A stretch of 64,000 bases of DNA from Epichloe hybrida (taxonomy: Eukaryota > Ascomycota > Sordariomycetes > Hypocreales > Clavicipitaceae): assembly GCA_019022495.1 (NCBI GenBank), contig JAFEKR010000076.1, forward strand, positions 1 through 64,000, given 5' to 3'. The position numbers were made by a program, and so were the translations under genes. A model generated the notes under the pieces. The model saw only the letters and a list, made by a program, of their open reading frames with translations. It was not told the DNA's origin and made no database searches. Positions 42,150 through 54,113 of the stretch are shown in pieces. Every line of letters starts with the position of its first letter. Positions within the stretch are counted from its first letter, which is position 1.

Positions 42150-42367
42150 TAACCTATCCCTATATTTAGATAGTTATTTAGTTAGTTAAGATAAAGCTCT
42201 TAAGGGCCTTATTAAGTAATGCTTTTATAAAGGTATTAGCTAGATTATTCTCCTTATTAATCTGTTAAATCTTATAAAGCTCTTAGTGTTTATATAATTA
42301 TTAAAGAGCTATAATATTAATTATTAGGTATTTCTCTTTTATTATACTAAGCTTAATAAGGTACTTA
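42150..42367 (-). pseudogene. Copia polyprotein C-terminal relic
   Basis: Minus-strand translation gives IKEKYLIINIIAL, LYKI, ENNLANTFIKALLNKAL, the end of a Ty1/Copia reverse transcriptase-RNase H region (compare KRLIINIIAL and INSNNNPVNTIIKA at 50530-50330). Stops interrupt it. The relic is cut by the hAT copy inserted at 42376 and resumes after 43939. Confidence 0.6.
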
Positions 42368-42375
42368 TATAAGGA

Positions 42376-43939
42376 CAGAGCATGTAATGTAATGTAATGT
42401 AATGTAATGTAATGTAATATTTGGGGTTTGGATGTAATGTGTAATGTAATGTTAGGGGAAAATAAAAGTAGGGTATATTAAGATATTATAATATTATATG
42501 GATTTTTCTTTATTAAGTTAATATTAGTATTAATTTAATTACTATTTTAGTTTATTTACTATAAATTATTTAAGTTTCCTTAGTTTTAGATTATTAGTTA
42601 TATATTAGGGTGTAGGGTATACTATATAGGTTTAAGAGTGGAATAAAATTCCTTGAATTTTGTTTTATATTATACGATTTTAAAATACTAATAAATCTAA
42701 TTTCTAAGATTTAATATTATATTATTTAACCTAAGTATTTATTTTACTAAATCATACCCTATATATACTTTAAAATTTAATATAAAATAATATATTATAA
42801 GTCTAAATAATTATATTAAGAACTAATAAAGAAATCTTTAAAAAGCCTATATTATTAAAAGTAAATTTACTTAAGATAGAATATAAAATCTAATTTTATA
42901 AAGTTAATAAATAAATATTATACTTTTTAAAATAAAAGTTTATTTCTTTTTAGTAAAGGAAATTAAAAAGCTTATAAGTAATATAGGTTTTTAAGAATTT
43001 AAAGCTATAAAATAATAATATAGTTTATTTAAGGTATAAATAAAAATTAAGTATATAATAGGGTTTATTTATAATATAATTAACTTTTTTATAGCTTATT
43101 TACCTAGTTATATATAATTTTATTTTAAATAAAAGGTATTTTCTAAAGAAAGTTTAAAAGTAAGTCTAAAGTAAGTCTTACTAATTATAGTACTAACTTC
43201 TTAATAGCTTATTTACTTAGATATATATGATTTTCTCTTAAAAAGAAAGTATATATAAAAGTAAGTCTAAAGTAGGTCTTACTAATAATAGTATTAACTT
43301 CTTTATAGCTTATTAACTTAAATATTTATGATTTTCTCTTAAAAAGGAAGTATATATAAAAGTGGGTCTAAAGTGGGTCTTACTAATAATACTATTAACT
43401 TCTTTATAGCTTATTAGCTTAGATATATATGATTTTCTCTTAAAAAGATAGTATACTTAAAAGTAGGTCTAAAGTGGGTCTAACTAATAATAGTATTAAC
43501 TTCTTTATAGCTTATTTACTTAAAAGTAAGTTTTGAATATTTTTCTAAGAAATAAGCTTTAAAAGTAAGTTTTATTAGTTTTATAAGTTATAATTAAGAT
43601 TAGTATAGTAATTTAACCTTAATCTATATTTTTAGAACCCTAATATATACTTTTCTAATTATTTAAGTTATTTCTTACTATTAATTTCTAATTACTTAAC
43701 CTAAATATTAAAAAATAAAAAATAATTACAAATAATTACATGTAATGTAATGTAATGTGTGAAAGGGGGGTGTAATGTAATGTAATGTAATGTGTAATGT
43801 AATGTAATGTGTAATGTAATGTAATGTGTAATGTAATGTAATGTGTAATGTAATGTAATGTGTAATGTAATGTAATGTGTAATAATTACATTACATTACA
43901 AACATTACACAATGTAATGTAATGTAATGTGATGCTCTG
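42376..43939. mobile_element. Non-autonomous hAT element with pentamer-array ends, 1564 bp
   Basis: Termini are CAGAGCAT at the left and ATGCTCTG at the right, with an exact 8-bp target duplication TATAAGGA (42368-42375 and 43940-43947). CAGAG-type ends and 8-bp duplications are hAT hallmarks. Inside each end lies an array of TGTAA pentamers, long and partly organised as 17-bp units at the right (43738-43930). Next to the left array is GGGGAAAATAAAAGTAGGG, shared with the long hAT at 45528. The interior is AT-rich with repeated TTAACTTCTTTATAGC blocks and no transposase. Confidence 0.85.
43738..43930. repeat. TGTAA pentamer array with higher-order units
   Basis: Pentamers TGTAA/TAATG are arranged so that GTG recurs every 17 bp for about seven cycles, followed by a palindromic block (TTACATTACATTAC ... 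GTAATGTAATGTAATG) able to fold into a hairpin. It forms the right subterminal region of the hAT copy. Confidence 0.9.
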
Positions 43940-43947
43940 TATAAGGA

Positions 43948-45161
43948 GTATAAATCTATATATATAATAACTAGGATTTTTAGGAGCTTTAGTTAGTTAG
44001 TAACTAGGTTTAGGGTTATTATAATTATATAAGCTATATTAACACTAGCTACTTATCACGACTGTGGTAGGAGAGATATAAACGGAGTAAAGGCTAAGAT
44101 TCTTAGTTATAACTTATAGCTAGAGAGCTACTACTTAGAGGTAGGTGTATAAAGGTCTTAAACTCTAACCTCCTATATCCCTTATAAGTAATCCTTATCT
44201 AAATACCTTACTATATACACATAGCTATCTAGTAGCTACTTAGTTATTTATATAACCTAAGGCTTACCTAAGGGCTTTATTATATAACTATTCTATCTAT
44301 AGCTCCCTAGCCTTTATACTCCTAATATACTACCCCCCTAATATATAATTATCCTTAATTAAAAAGAGCTACTTAGCTAGTGTATATATACTACGTGTAA
44401 CCTATAGTAATATCTATATTGCTAGCTATACTATTAGTGTATAGTATTATATTTGCTTTAAATAATAGGATAGACGTTATAAGGTCCTAAGTAATCTCTC
44501 TTATAACCTCTAGATTATAAATAGCTATATACTTACTACTTTATTACCTCTAATATATATACCTTTATCTAATAAGTTATTAGCGCTAAGTAAGTAAGCT
44601 ACTTATATTAAGTTTTATAATTAGGTTAAATAAATAAGGTAACACATACTATTTAAAATAAATAACTTCTTATCTAATACTAGGGATATTATATTAATCT
44701 CACTAGGAGTTTATAGCTAGTGTGTATATTTACTAGTAGTAGCTATAACTATAAATATTATAATTCCTAGATTAGCTACACATAGCGCGTAAATTACTTA
44801 GGGGTCTAGGGCTAATATAAAAGAGGCTTACTTTCCCTTACTTTTATATACTTTTTCTTCCCTTTATATTCTCCCTTAGTATTATAAGTAACCCTTACTT
44901 ATAAGCTAGTAGCTTTATAGCTTCTCTTATAGTAATTACTAATATCCTATAGTATTACTTTATTATCTATATCTATCCTTATCTAAAATATCTAAATTCT
45001 CTTAAACACTAAAATATTAGTTACTTACCTTTTACCTATAAGTTTTTTATAGTATATTATTACTAACTTACTAGTAGTTAATAATATCTTTAATATAAGA
45101 GACTACTTTATTACTACTACCTTCCCTTAGTAAGAAAACTCCCTTAATATTCCCTTTAAAG
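43948..45161. other. AT-rich degenerate sequence
   Basis: Continuation of the minus-strand Copia-like relic interrupted by the hAT copy. Stops in all frames; no motif could be placed with confidence beyond general retroelement character. Confidence 0.35.
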
Positions 45162-45379
45162 TGTTATGGACTAGCCCCTAGGCGGCTGCAATAGGGCGTC
45201 GATATGATATTAAGAGACTTAAGGAAGAAAGGAGAAAGGAGAAGAGGCTATCCCTAGTAGTACCCCTTATACCCCCTTAGCTCCTTGTGTGAGTCCCCAC
45301 TTCCCCCTTGGCTCCTCCTATGAGTCCCTACCTTCCCTGCCACACGGAAAATGCTTAGGCAAAGCCCAAGCCCTTACAA
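45162..45379. mobile_element. Possible solo LTR, 218 bp
   Basis: A GC-richer block starting TGTTATGGACTAGCCCCTAG and ending GCCCTTACA (TG ... CA) is flanked by AAAG on both sides (45158-45161 and 45380-45383). It contains paired CCCCCTTRGCTCCT blocks. No second copy is in the window, so a solo LTR is only a suggestion. Confidence 0.4.
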
Positions 45380-45534
45380 AAGTCTCCTAGTAAAAAGTAT
45401 ATAGCTTTAAAAATTTTAATATAAGTATAATATCTTTACTCTCCTAGCGCTTACCTTCCTAACTTATAGCTAGTAGTACTAGTAGTATAAAAATTCCTTA
45501 TATATACTATATATAGTAAGTTATAATCAGAGCA

Positions 45535-45600
45535 TTGTTGTATTGTATTGGATTGTATTTTTTGGCCCTTCGATGTATTGTATTGTATTGTTTTGCCCTA
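45535..45600. repeat. TTGTA pentamer array, left end of long hAT
   Basis: TTGTATTGTATTGGATTGTA followed after a short gap by GATGTATTGTATTGTATTG. It takes the place occupied by TGTAA pentamers in the shorter hAT copy. Confidence 0.85.
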
Positions 45601-45892
45601 TGTATTGTTAGGGAAAAATAAAAGTGGGGTATTATATAAATTTATTATATAGTAGATTTTTTAAATAATCTAATTATAGTATCCTTATTCTTATATATAA
45701 TTTAGTAATTTATTTAAAAATCTATAAAGTTTTAGCTTATTTAGAAAAGTAAGCTTATTAGAGATATTATATATGTTAATAAAGTATTTCTTAATCAAGT
45801 TTATAGAATACTTTTTTTTCTATATATTAAAGGTCTTTATATACTAATATCTTTTTTCTACGATTTACTATTGCTTTTATTATATAAAAAAT

Positions 45893-45985
45893 ACAATACA
45901 ATACAATACAATACAATACAATGCAATACAATACAATATAATACAATACAATACAATACAATACAATACAATATAATATAATATA
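45893..45985. repeat. AATAC pentamer array inside the long hAT
   Basis: About eighteen copies of AATAC with scattered transitions, the reverse complement of the TTGTA-type unit (GTATT). It may be a subterminal array or the end of a nested relative. Confidence 0.85.
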
Positions 45986-46860
45986 TAATACTTAGGGTAG
46001 TATAAATATCTAAAATATAGTAGATTTTATAGTAATTCTATTATAGTAAATTTATTTTTATATATAATTTATTAATTTATTTATAAATATATAAAGTTTT
46101 ACCTTATTTAGAAATATAAGCTTATTATATATTTAGGGTAGGTAAATATAATATATTTAAGTTTAAGCTTATACCTAACTTTTGTTTCTATATTTTAGAT
46201 TTTTTTACTATTCTAGTAATTTTTAAACATTTACTATTAATTTCTATACCTTTTTTAGCTTTTATTAAAATAATTACCTTAAAGAAATGATTTAATATTA
46301 TAAATTAATAAGATATTAAATCTAAAGAAAATTATATAAGTATAAGTTAAAAAAATAATAAAATTTTTATAAAAATTTTCTAGGTTAAAAAGATTTTTTT
46401 TTTTTTTACAATAATTATTTTTAACTTTATAGGTTTTTTAAATAAAAGAATAAGTAAAAATCCTATAAAAAAGTTTCTAAATACTTATTTTAATTAGAAA
46501 TACTTATTTTAATTTAATAATTAAACTTTATAATAGTTATATAAGTATAATAAAAAGATATTATAAAGCCTAAGCTATATATATATATTATATAATTTTA
46601 TATAATTTTATATAATAAAATTAGTTTTTTTTAAATTAAAGAAAATAGTATTTTAAATATAAAAAAAAAGAATTTACTATATATTTATATATAAGATATT
46701 ACTATCTTTAAATAAAGAGTATAAATAAAAAAGTGGGTCTAAAAATAGGTCTTGAAGTGGGGTAATATGTTATGTAAGCAATTTGTAGCAAATCAAATAG
46801 ATTAGTCATTAAAGTGGGGCAAAAAAATTGCGTGATTTTTTAGTGCACTATTACCCCGCT

Positions 46861-46892
46861 TCTCTTTTCTTTTCTTTTCTTTTCTTTTCTTT
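46861..46892. repeat. TTTTC pentamer microsatellite
   Basis: Five or more copies of TTTTC; GTGGGGTAATA near 46745 and TATTACCCCGC near 46849 form a weak inverted pair in front of it. Confidence 0.8.
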
Positions 46893-49832
46893 TTCCCTTA
46901 CAAAAATCATAAAAAATCGCAAAAAATCCAAATCACGTAAGAAAAGCTTACCTGTTATTCTTACTATTATCCCTTATTATTCTTCTTATTTAAGTTTCTT
47001 TAAAATCTCTTTTTAGCTATAAAAACCCCTAAAAAAACCCTTAAAAACACAGAAAATCATACAAAACAAACAATAAAAAAACATAACAAAAGGAAAAAAG
47101 AAAAAATCAAATTCAGGAAAATTCAGGAAAATTCAGCAAAAAACAGCAAAAAACACCTCTTATTTAACATAGATTCCTCTTTTTATCCTTCTGATGAATC
47201 TTCTTAGCCTATTAGGCCTAGCTAGCCTAGTAATCTTCTAGGTTTATATAAAAAAGACCTAGAAAATTAGGCTAGTTACGAATTCTCTTTAAAATTATAT
47301 ATATTTACCTATAATTTATTTAATTTTTAGTTATCTAAAATTAATTTAAATAAAGAAAGGGTAATTATATGTTTTTATTTATAGCCTAATTATACTTTTA
47401 CCTTTAAAAGTAAGGCTAAGAGATTCTAAGCTTCTAATAGAATATCCTATTATAAGCTAAAGCATAAGGATATTGCTACTTCTAAATTAGAAGAAAAATA
47501 ACCTACTAAGATAATAAGTAAGTTATTTATATTATCTTATAATAATCTTATTACTAATATTATAATAGTGCCTAAAATCCAGCTATAATCCCTAGGCTAA
47601 TTATCTTTAATATCCTTTTTTCCTACTAAAAGGGCTCAAAATTCTACAATTTCCTTAGAGAAACTTTTATTAGAAAAGGCAATTAATCTAGTTATAAGAT
47701 TTATACTAGAAAATAACATTACTTTTACTATTATTAATAGTAATTCCTTTAAAGAATTACTAAATTATTATTCTAGGTAAGTAATGTATTCTTTTTTATA
47801 CTATTTTTTATATATATAAGCTAACTTAAACTTAGGAATAATAATTTAGCTTCTTTACTAAATTATAGAAGTATTACACATAGAATTCATACTATATATA
47901 ATATTTCTAAGCAGCAAATCATCTAGAAGATTTAATATAATCTTCAAAATCAAGGATCTATATCTATTTAGTTAGATATCTAGACTTTAATTAATTCTAA
48001 GTCCTATTTAGGTGTTATAGCTAGTTAGCTAAACCCAAACTTTCAACTTAAATATAAGCTTTTAGGTAAGTAAATCCTATTATTCTATTATAAATATAAG
48101 GTAAGTTATAATTATTATACTAATTATCTTATATTATAGGATTTAAATATCTATCAAATTCTCACACTAGAGCCTATATTTATAAATCCTTTAATAAAAT
48201 AATTCAAGAATATTAGCTTAAGCTAAAGATAATCTTAAGGTATATTAGCTATTATCTTTAGTCTTTTAATATATTATATAACCTTTTACTAATAGAATAA
48301 TACTAGTTTTACTAGAGATAATAGGTCTAATAATAATACTTTTATATCTTCTTATATTAATAAGAACTATAAAAGTATTATTATAGAAGAACCTTATAAT
48401 ATTTAATATATAACATATGTTTTAAACATTATTACAAAGGATATTATAACAAGCTTTATTAAATTAACTTCTTCTAAAGAGAATTTAGAAGCTTTTAAGA
48501 ATAGTGAATTTTTACACTATTCTACAGAAGATATCTCTTCTATTAAGGAGAGATAATATTATAAGGAATTTAAATCCTTAGCAAATAGTAAGTAATTTAT
48601 TATAGTTATTATTAGTATTATTACTAATATTTCTATAGGAATCCTTAGTAAAATTAAAAGGGTTGCTATTATTATTAAGAATAACCAAGGATTATATAAG
48701 ACTTGGTTAAAATCTTTACGTAAGGCAAAAAATAAAGGCTATATTACTAAGAATTGCAATATTATAAGAATTCCTTTAGGTAAGTTATCTTTAATATATA
48801 TTATTTTATATAATACTAATTATATCTATAGCTAATAAAACTAAGTGGAATTTAACCTATAAGATAATTAATACTTCTTTAGAGCTTAAAGAAGCTATTA
48901 TTTTTCTTAATAGGGAGTCTAATATTACAGCTCTTAAGGATACTATTCTAATAACGTAAGAATAGGCTAATTTAGCTACCTTAAGTAGCATATTAAAGGT
49001 CTTTTATAAACCTACTATTATACTTTAAAGCCAGAAGTATAATACTTTAGGTTTAGTCCTACTTTTTATTATTAGGATATATAAATATCTTAATAATATA
49101 AAAGAGGACTAAAAGGCTTATATTTACTAGGTATTTATATTACTTCTTATATTAAATTATATCCTTTATATACTAACTTATAATAGGAAACTTATAGCCC
49201 TCAAGGCAAGGCCTTTATAGTATCTATAAATATTAGCTTAAATAAGCTAGCTAATTATTTTCCTAAAGACATAGGAAATAATTACTTCTTATATTAGCCT
49301 TATCTATATACTATATTATTAGACCCTTAGCTTAACCTTTTTACTATAAAGGAAAAGCTAAATTTAGAAGATTAAACCTTACAAAGGTTAATTAAAAACC
49401 TTAAAAAGGACTATAATTTGTAAGTATAATAACCCTTTCTTATAAGTTATGTATAGTTTTAATATACTAATATATAATATTATTAGGATTTTACCTTTTT
49501 ATAAAGAGAACTAAGCTAATAGTAATATTAGCAAGCAAGATTAACACGCAAATACCTAATTTATAGTTAATCTTGTAGGGCCTAGTTAACCTAGGACTTT
49601 TAAAAATCCTAGGCCTAAGCCTAAAACTAATCTTTATAAAGGTTTATTTCCTAATAAGAGGGAAAAATCTATTTAAAAGAATAGAAAAAATAAGATTTTT
49701 ACTTATACTAAGCTAGATATTTAAGAAGATAAGGTAAGTAAATCCCTTTCTTATGTTAATAATATTATTAATATATTAATATTATTATAGGAGGATATCT
49801 TTAAATAGTAGGAAGATAATACTAAATCTTTC

Positions 49833-50090
49833 TGTTAGATGCACTAAGGTCCTGCGCAGGTAATAAATCCCGTATAAATTCGAAGTCAATGATAGATAGT
49901 TAGCTAGCTAGGAAAGAAGGGAAACAGAGGGAAAGTCTAGATGCTAGAAAAGTAAGCGAAATCCGTATGTAGGGCACAAAAGGGGGTGGCGAATTAATGC
50001 AGCCAATCATATCGCGTGCATCGCGCCAGACCCACAATTAGTCTGGTCTTTAGCTACGATTAAACTAATGAAGATCTGAAGGAATTAACA
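49833..50090 (-). repeat. 3' LTR of the Copia element
   Basis: 258 bp, TG ... CA. Still GC-rich in places (GGGGGTGGCGAATTAATGCAG block), with transitions relative to its partner, for example AGACCCACAATTAGTCTGG against GGACCCACAATTGGTCCGG. Confidence 0.9.
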
Positions 50091-50329
50091 CTAGTAATCT
50101 CTCTTTTTCCTTTATAGCTAAAGAGCTTAAAAACGCAATAAAAATTAGATTAAAGGAAAGTATACACAAGTGGATCCCTTAATAGGAATCCGCTACTCTA
50201 ATTAGCCATCACGGCATTAGTTAATTAAATTAATCTATTATTCCTTACCTAAGCTCCCGTTTCCTAATATCACAGGTCTCTTCACCTATCCTTTAACACG
50301 AATCATTAATTCGTTCGAATTAATTAAAG

Positions 50330-50530
50330 AGGAAAGTAATAAATTTAGCAATGCTTTTATTATTGTATTTACCGGATTATTATTACTATTAATCCACCTA
50401 ACTTCGTAAATCTTATGCCTTTTGTATAATTAATAAAGAGCTATAATATTAATTATTAGTCTCTTCTCCTTTATAGTTCCTAGCTTTACAAGACATTTAT
50501 ATAATAAAAAAGAATTAGTACAGAGAATCA
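50330..50530 (-). pseudogene. Copia RNase H/C-terminal relic
   Basis: Minus-strand reading gives IKEKRLIINIIAL, LYKRHKIYEVRWINSNNNPV, NTIIKALL. It corresponds to the KRLMIDI ... RWI-x-G-x-x-NPADA-x-TK block near the end of Copia polyproteins, with NPADA altered to NPVNT by transition-type changes. Confidence 0.65.
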
Positions 50531-53500
50531 TAGGAATTCAAGGCATCTTTAATTAATCCGTAATCTAATGTAAAGTTATGGAAATTGCGTAGGCAATATT
50601 TACGCCTTAAACCATGCTATATAACTTAGAGGTAAGCACGCTATAAGTAACTCTCTTACTCTTTATTAAGCTATATGTAATAATGTTGCCTTTTATAATA
50701 AAGGTATTATCGTCTTATATTATCTCGTTACTAATTATAATTATATATCCAATCTATAAGCTCAAATCCTTGTTGTTAGCAAGCGATCTATTTACGAACA
50801 TAAAGAGCTTTGCCTCTTTAAGAACTAAAGGAATATATCATAGTCCATGTTATTAATTCTTAATCTACTATTTAAGATATTTATTAAGGCGTGTAATATC
50901 TTCCCTAAAGGGTTCTTAGTGTTAAGCTATAATTAATAGGTTATATGAAGCCTCTAGTTAATATATAGTTATAATATAGCTTCCTCGCGCTTATTACTTT
51001 ACGTAATCTTACTTTACTATTAAGGATTAAGGATTAACTTCCTTAATCTTCTAACTCTAACCTTTCTAAGTTAAGATTAGCGAATTATTAGTGTTCTAGG
51101 TTAAGATATAGCTATTAAAGATAAGGGGGTTCTTGGCAGTTAATTGTTGCTTTTCTTTAGCTATAAAATTAGCCTTCTAGAGCTCTTTCTTTTCTTTTTA
51201 GAAGAAGTTATTATTACTTAGGCCTAATGTATTGTCAGTTTACATTCTAATGATACTAAAGAGATTCTTATCATTTAGGGCTATAATTAATAAGTAGGGA
51301 TTGTAGGTTAAAGTTATTATATTAAGGTTATCCCTGTGGTGATGGAAGTACGTTATCTACTAGTAGGTTCTAGCCTCTACGATCCTATAAAGAAGTCTAA
51401 TTAATTTAATTACAGTCCCTTCTAGAAAGAGATATGTAATTTACTTTAGCAGTCTTATGATAATTAGCCTTATTAGCATTATGTGCAATTAAGTGTAAGC
51501 TTGTGTGATATCGCGAATCTAAAGGTAAATGCCTCTTTTTCTTAATAATGGAGCAATAGCTACGATGAGTTGTTAGCTTGCTTGTTATATCGTTAGCGAT
51601 TGCGTTAGGATGAATTCCTTTCCTTTGTTATTATGGCCTTATATAACGAGATAAGATTTCTCATATAGTAAGTCCGTTCCTTTGCCTTTAATCTCTCTAA
51701 CTATACGAGAATTAAAGATTCTATGACCTCTGTGCTTCGCTAGGTTAAACTTAATAAATTTAAACATATTGTAAGCTTGCAAAGCGTTAATCTTAGCTTA
51801 ATTAGACTACTTAAAGGGTTTTCCTAGGGTTATAATCCTTCCTTCTTAGCAAAGCTAAAGGGCAAGGTTCTAATTAGCCTCTTCCTTCGCTATAAGGAAT
51901 GCTATGCTTAGCATCCCTCTAGTTATAATCTCTTAAATAAAGGCTTCCTCTTAATCTTTATTTATAAGTACGTAGAGCTAAACTAGGCTAATATCTTTCT
52001 TAGGGCTATAAGGTCTTCTTTTCCTTACTTTTATTCCTTTAGGGCGTGGTAATAAGTCTTTAACTCGATAGCTTCCCCTTAGGGCCTTTTAGGCTTTATA
52101 AGCCTCTTTATTAGACTCTCCTACACTTATAAATTACACTATAAGGGCCTTTCTTAGTCTCCCTTGCTTTCTCTTAGCTAGTATTTACTACTCTTTACTA
52201 TCTTCTATTAGAGAATCTCTTTTATTAGCAGTGGTTAGTTATATAATTACTTCTTCCTTTACATTACTAGGCTTTATCTCCTACTACTCTAGTCCCTTTA
52301 TAATACATAGGTCTTTATAATAGGGCTTTACTACTATAGAGCGGAACTTCGCTAGGCTACAAGGTATATTAATAGTATAGGTCTCTCTATTAGTGGCAAG
52401 TAGCTTATATAGGCTATACTAGCTACCTTTCTCTCTTTATACGTATATATTAGCCTATAGGGGTAGCTAATATATAGGCGCTATATTAGGGCTATTCTAG
52501 GCTCTAAGGGCATTATAGACCTACTATAAAGCTAGAAGACATTAGACTTTATCTATCACCTTGTGAATTACCTTAGCATATTAAATAACAGAGACACTTA
52601 GCGGCAACTTGTCTGTTATATATAGGTAGCCTCTAAAGACTAGCATGGTTAGGATAATACTATTTAGGCCTATAGAGTTATTAATAGCCTTAACAGCTAT
52701 TTAGAGGCGTTGCTTTAACGCAAGCTCCATTCTAATCAAGTCTATGATAATATTATAGGCTTGGCGTAGAGGTCTGTGGTATCTCTTAACCTTTCTAATG
52801 CTATTATAAGCTTTAATCGGTATCTCACTAGTTTTAATTAATATTAATTAAGCATAATATCTAAACTTAGCGGAAGCAAAGTTATTGCTAGTATCGTGAA
52901 TAATCCAATCTAGAGGTCTAAGATAAGTATTAATCTAACATTCGCGGATTGCATCCTAGATATCTCGAGCCTTCTGCTTCTTTAGATTAAGGAATTAGGC
53001 TACCTGGAATAATATTACTAAATCAATGATGTGAAGCACTAGTCGGCCATTGATTTGCACAATATTAACAATGATCTCGTAGTTAAATTTGTAGTTATCT
53101 TTAATTGTGAACTTAAATCAACTAGGGGCCTTTCCATGTATCTAGTAATAGTAGCAAACTTTAGTTAATTCCTTAATTACCTAGCGCTTAACTTCGTAAC
53201 TAGCTTAGTAAAGGATCTTTACGAGTTATTAAACAGAAGGATAACTAAGTTAATAATGTAATTAACGGATATCTCCTTCTAAAAGGTAGAAGGCAACTAT
53301 TTCCTTCGCTTTTAGTAACCACCAAGGATATCCCTATTATCGCATAATAGGTACAGTCTTATTACCTTAGATAAGCATGTTAGCAAGGTTATCAATCTTA
53401 ACTTATATCTTATCTATATTAGTAATTAAGAAGAGAAAGGGGGTAGCTATATTAAGGACGTAAAATTTAAGCTCTCTAAGTTCTATAGGCACATAAAGGA

Positions 53501-54071
53501 TTCCTCTTGTAACCGCTAATCCGGCGCTAAATATAATAATTTAGGGTTTATAAGGGGTTACCTTTAATAAAGGTATTAATCTTAATAGAGCCTTTACTTA
53601 TGCCTCTCTTATAGTTAACTTTCCTATGGCGCTAGTGTTAGGCATAATCCCTCTAAAGACCTCTTTAAAATAGTATTCTTTAGAGATATAGTAAATTAAG
53701 CCTTTATTGCACTCTTATGGCTTATAAAGCTCCTACCTAAGGAATACGTGTTAGAAGGCTTGATTATTTAAGGTCACAAGGATATTAATGTTAGTAGCGT
53801 TATAGTTAGTCTGTAATCCAGAGTAGAAGAATTGTGTGATGCTTAGGTGTGCTATTAATAGTAGCTCCTCTATATTATTATTATTATCTTTAGCTTCCAT
53901 GTAGGCTAAAAGATATAATTCCTAATTCTAACCCAAGCCTTTATTAGGCTTGTTATTATCCTGCCCTTTATAGGAGGTAAGGAATACCTAGAATCTCTTC
54001 TCTAAAGGGGGTGTATAATATGTTTTACTAGCTTACTAGTGGTTCTTTTCCTTTTAATATTCTTTAGCGAA

Positions 54072-54113
54072 GTAATTAGAAGACTAGTAGCTACTCTTAC
54101 CGCATATAAAGCA
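54072..54113 (-). pseudogene. Gag zinc-knuckle relic
   Basis: The minus strand reads CFICGKSSY, stop, SSNY, a CX2CX4HX4C knuckle in which His has become Tyr, Trp a TAG stop and the last Cys Tyr. All three are single C/G-to-T/A transitions, a compact RIP record. Confidence 0.6.

Noticed and set aside
41076..43939. CRISPR-like array
   Set aside because: The tandem repeats have no spacers and the organism is a fungus; they are minisatellite and transposon end arrays.
46828..47016. 62-codon plus-strand frame rich in Phe, Ser and Lys
   Set aside because: Generated by the TTTTC microsatellite and AT-rich sequence; no homology recognised.
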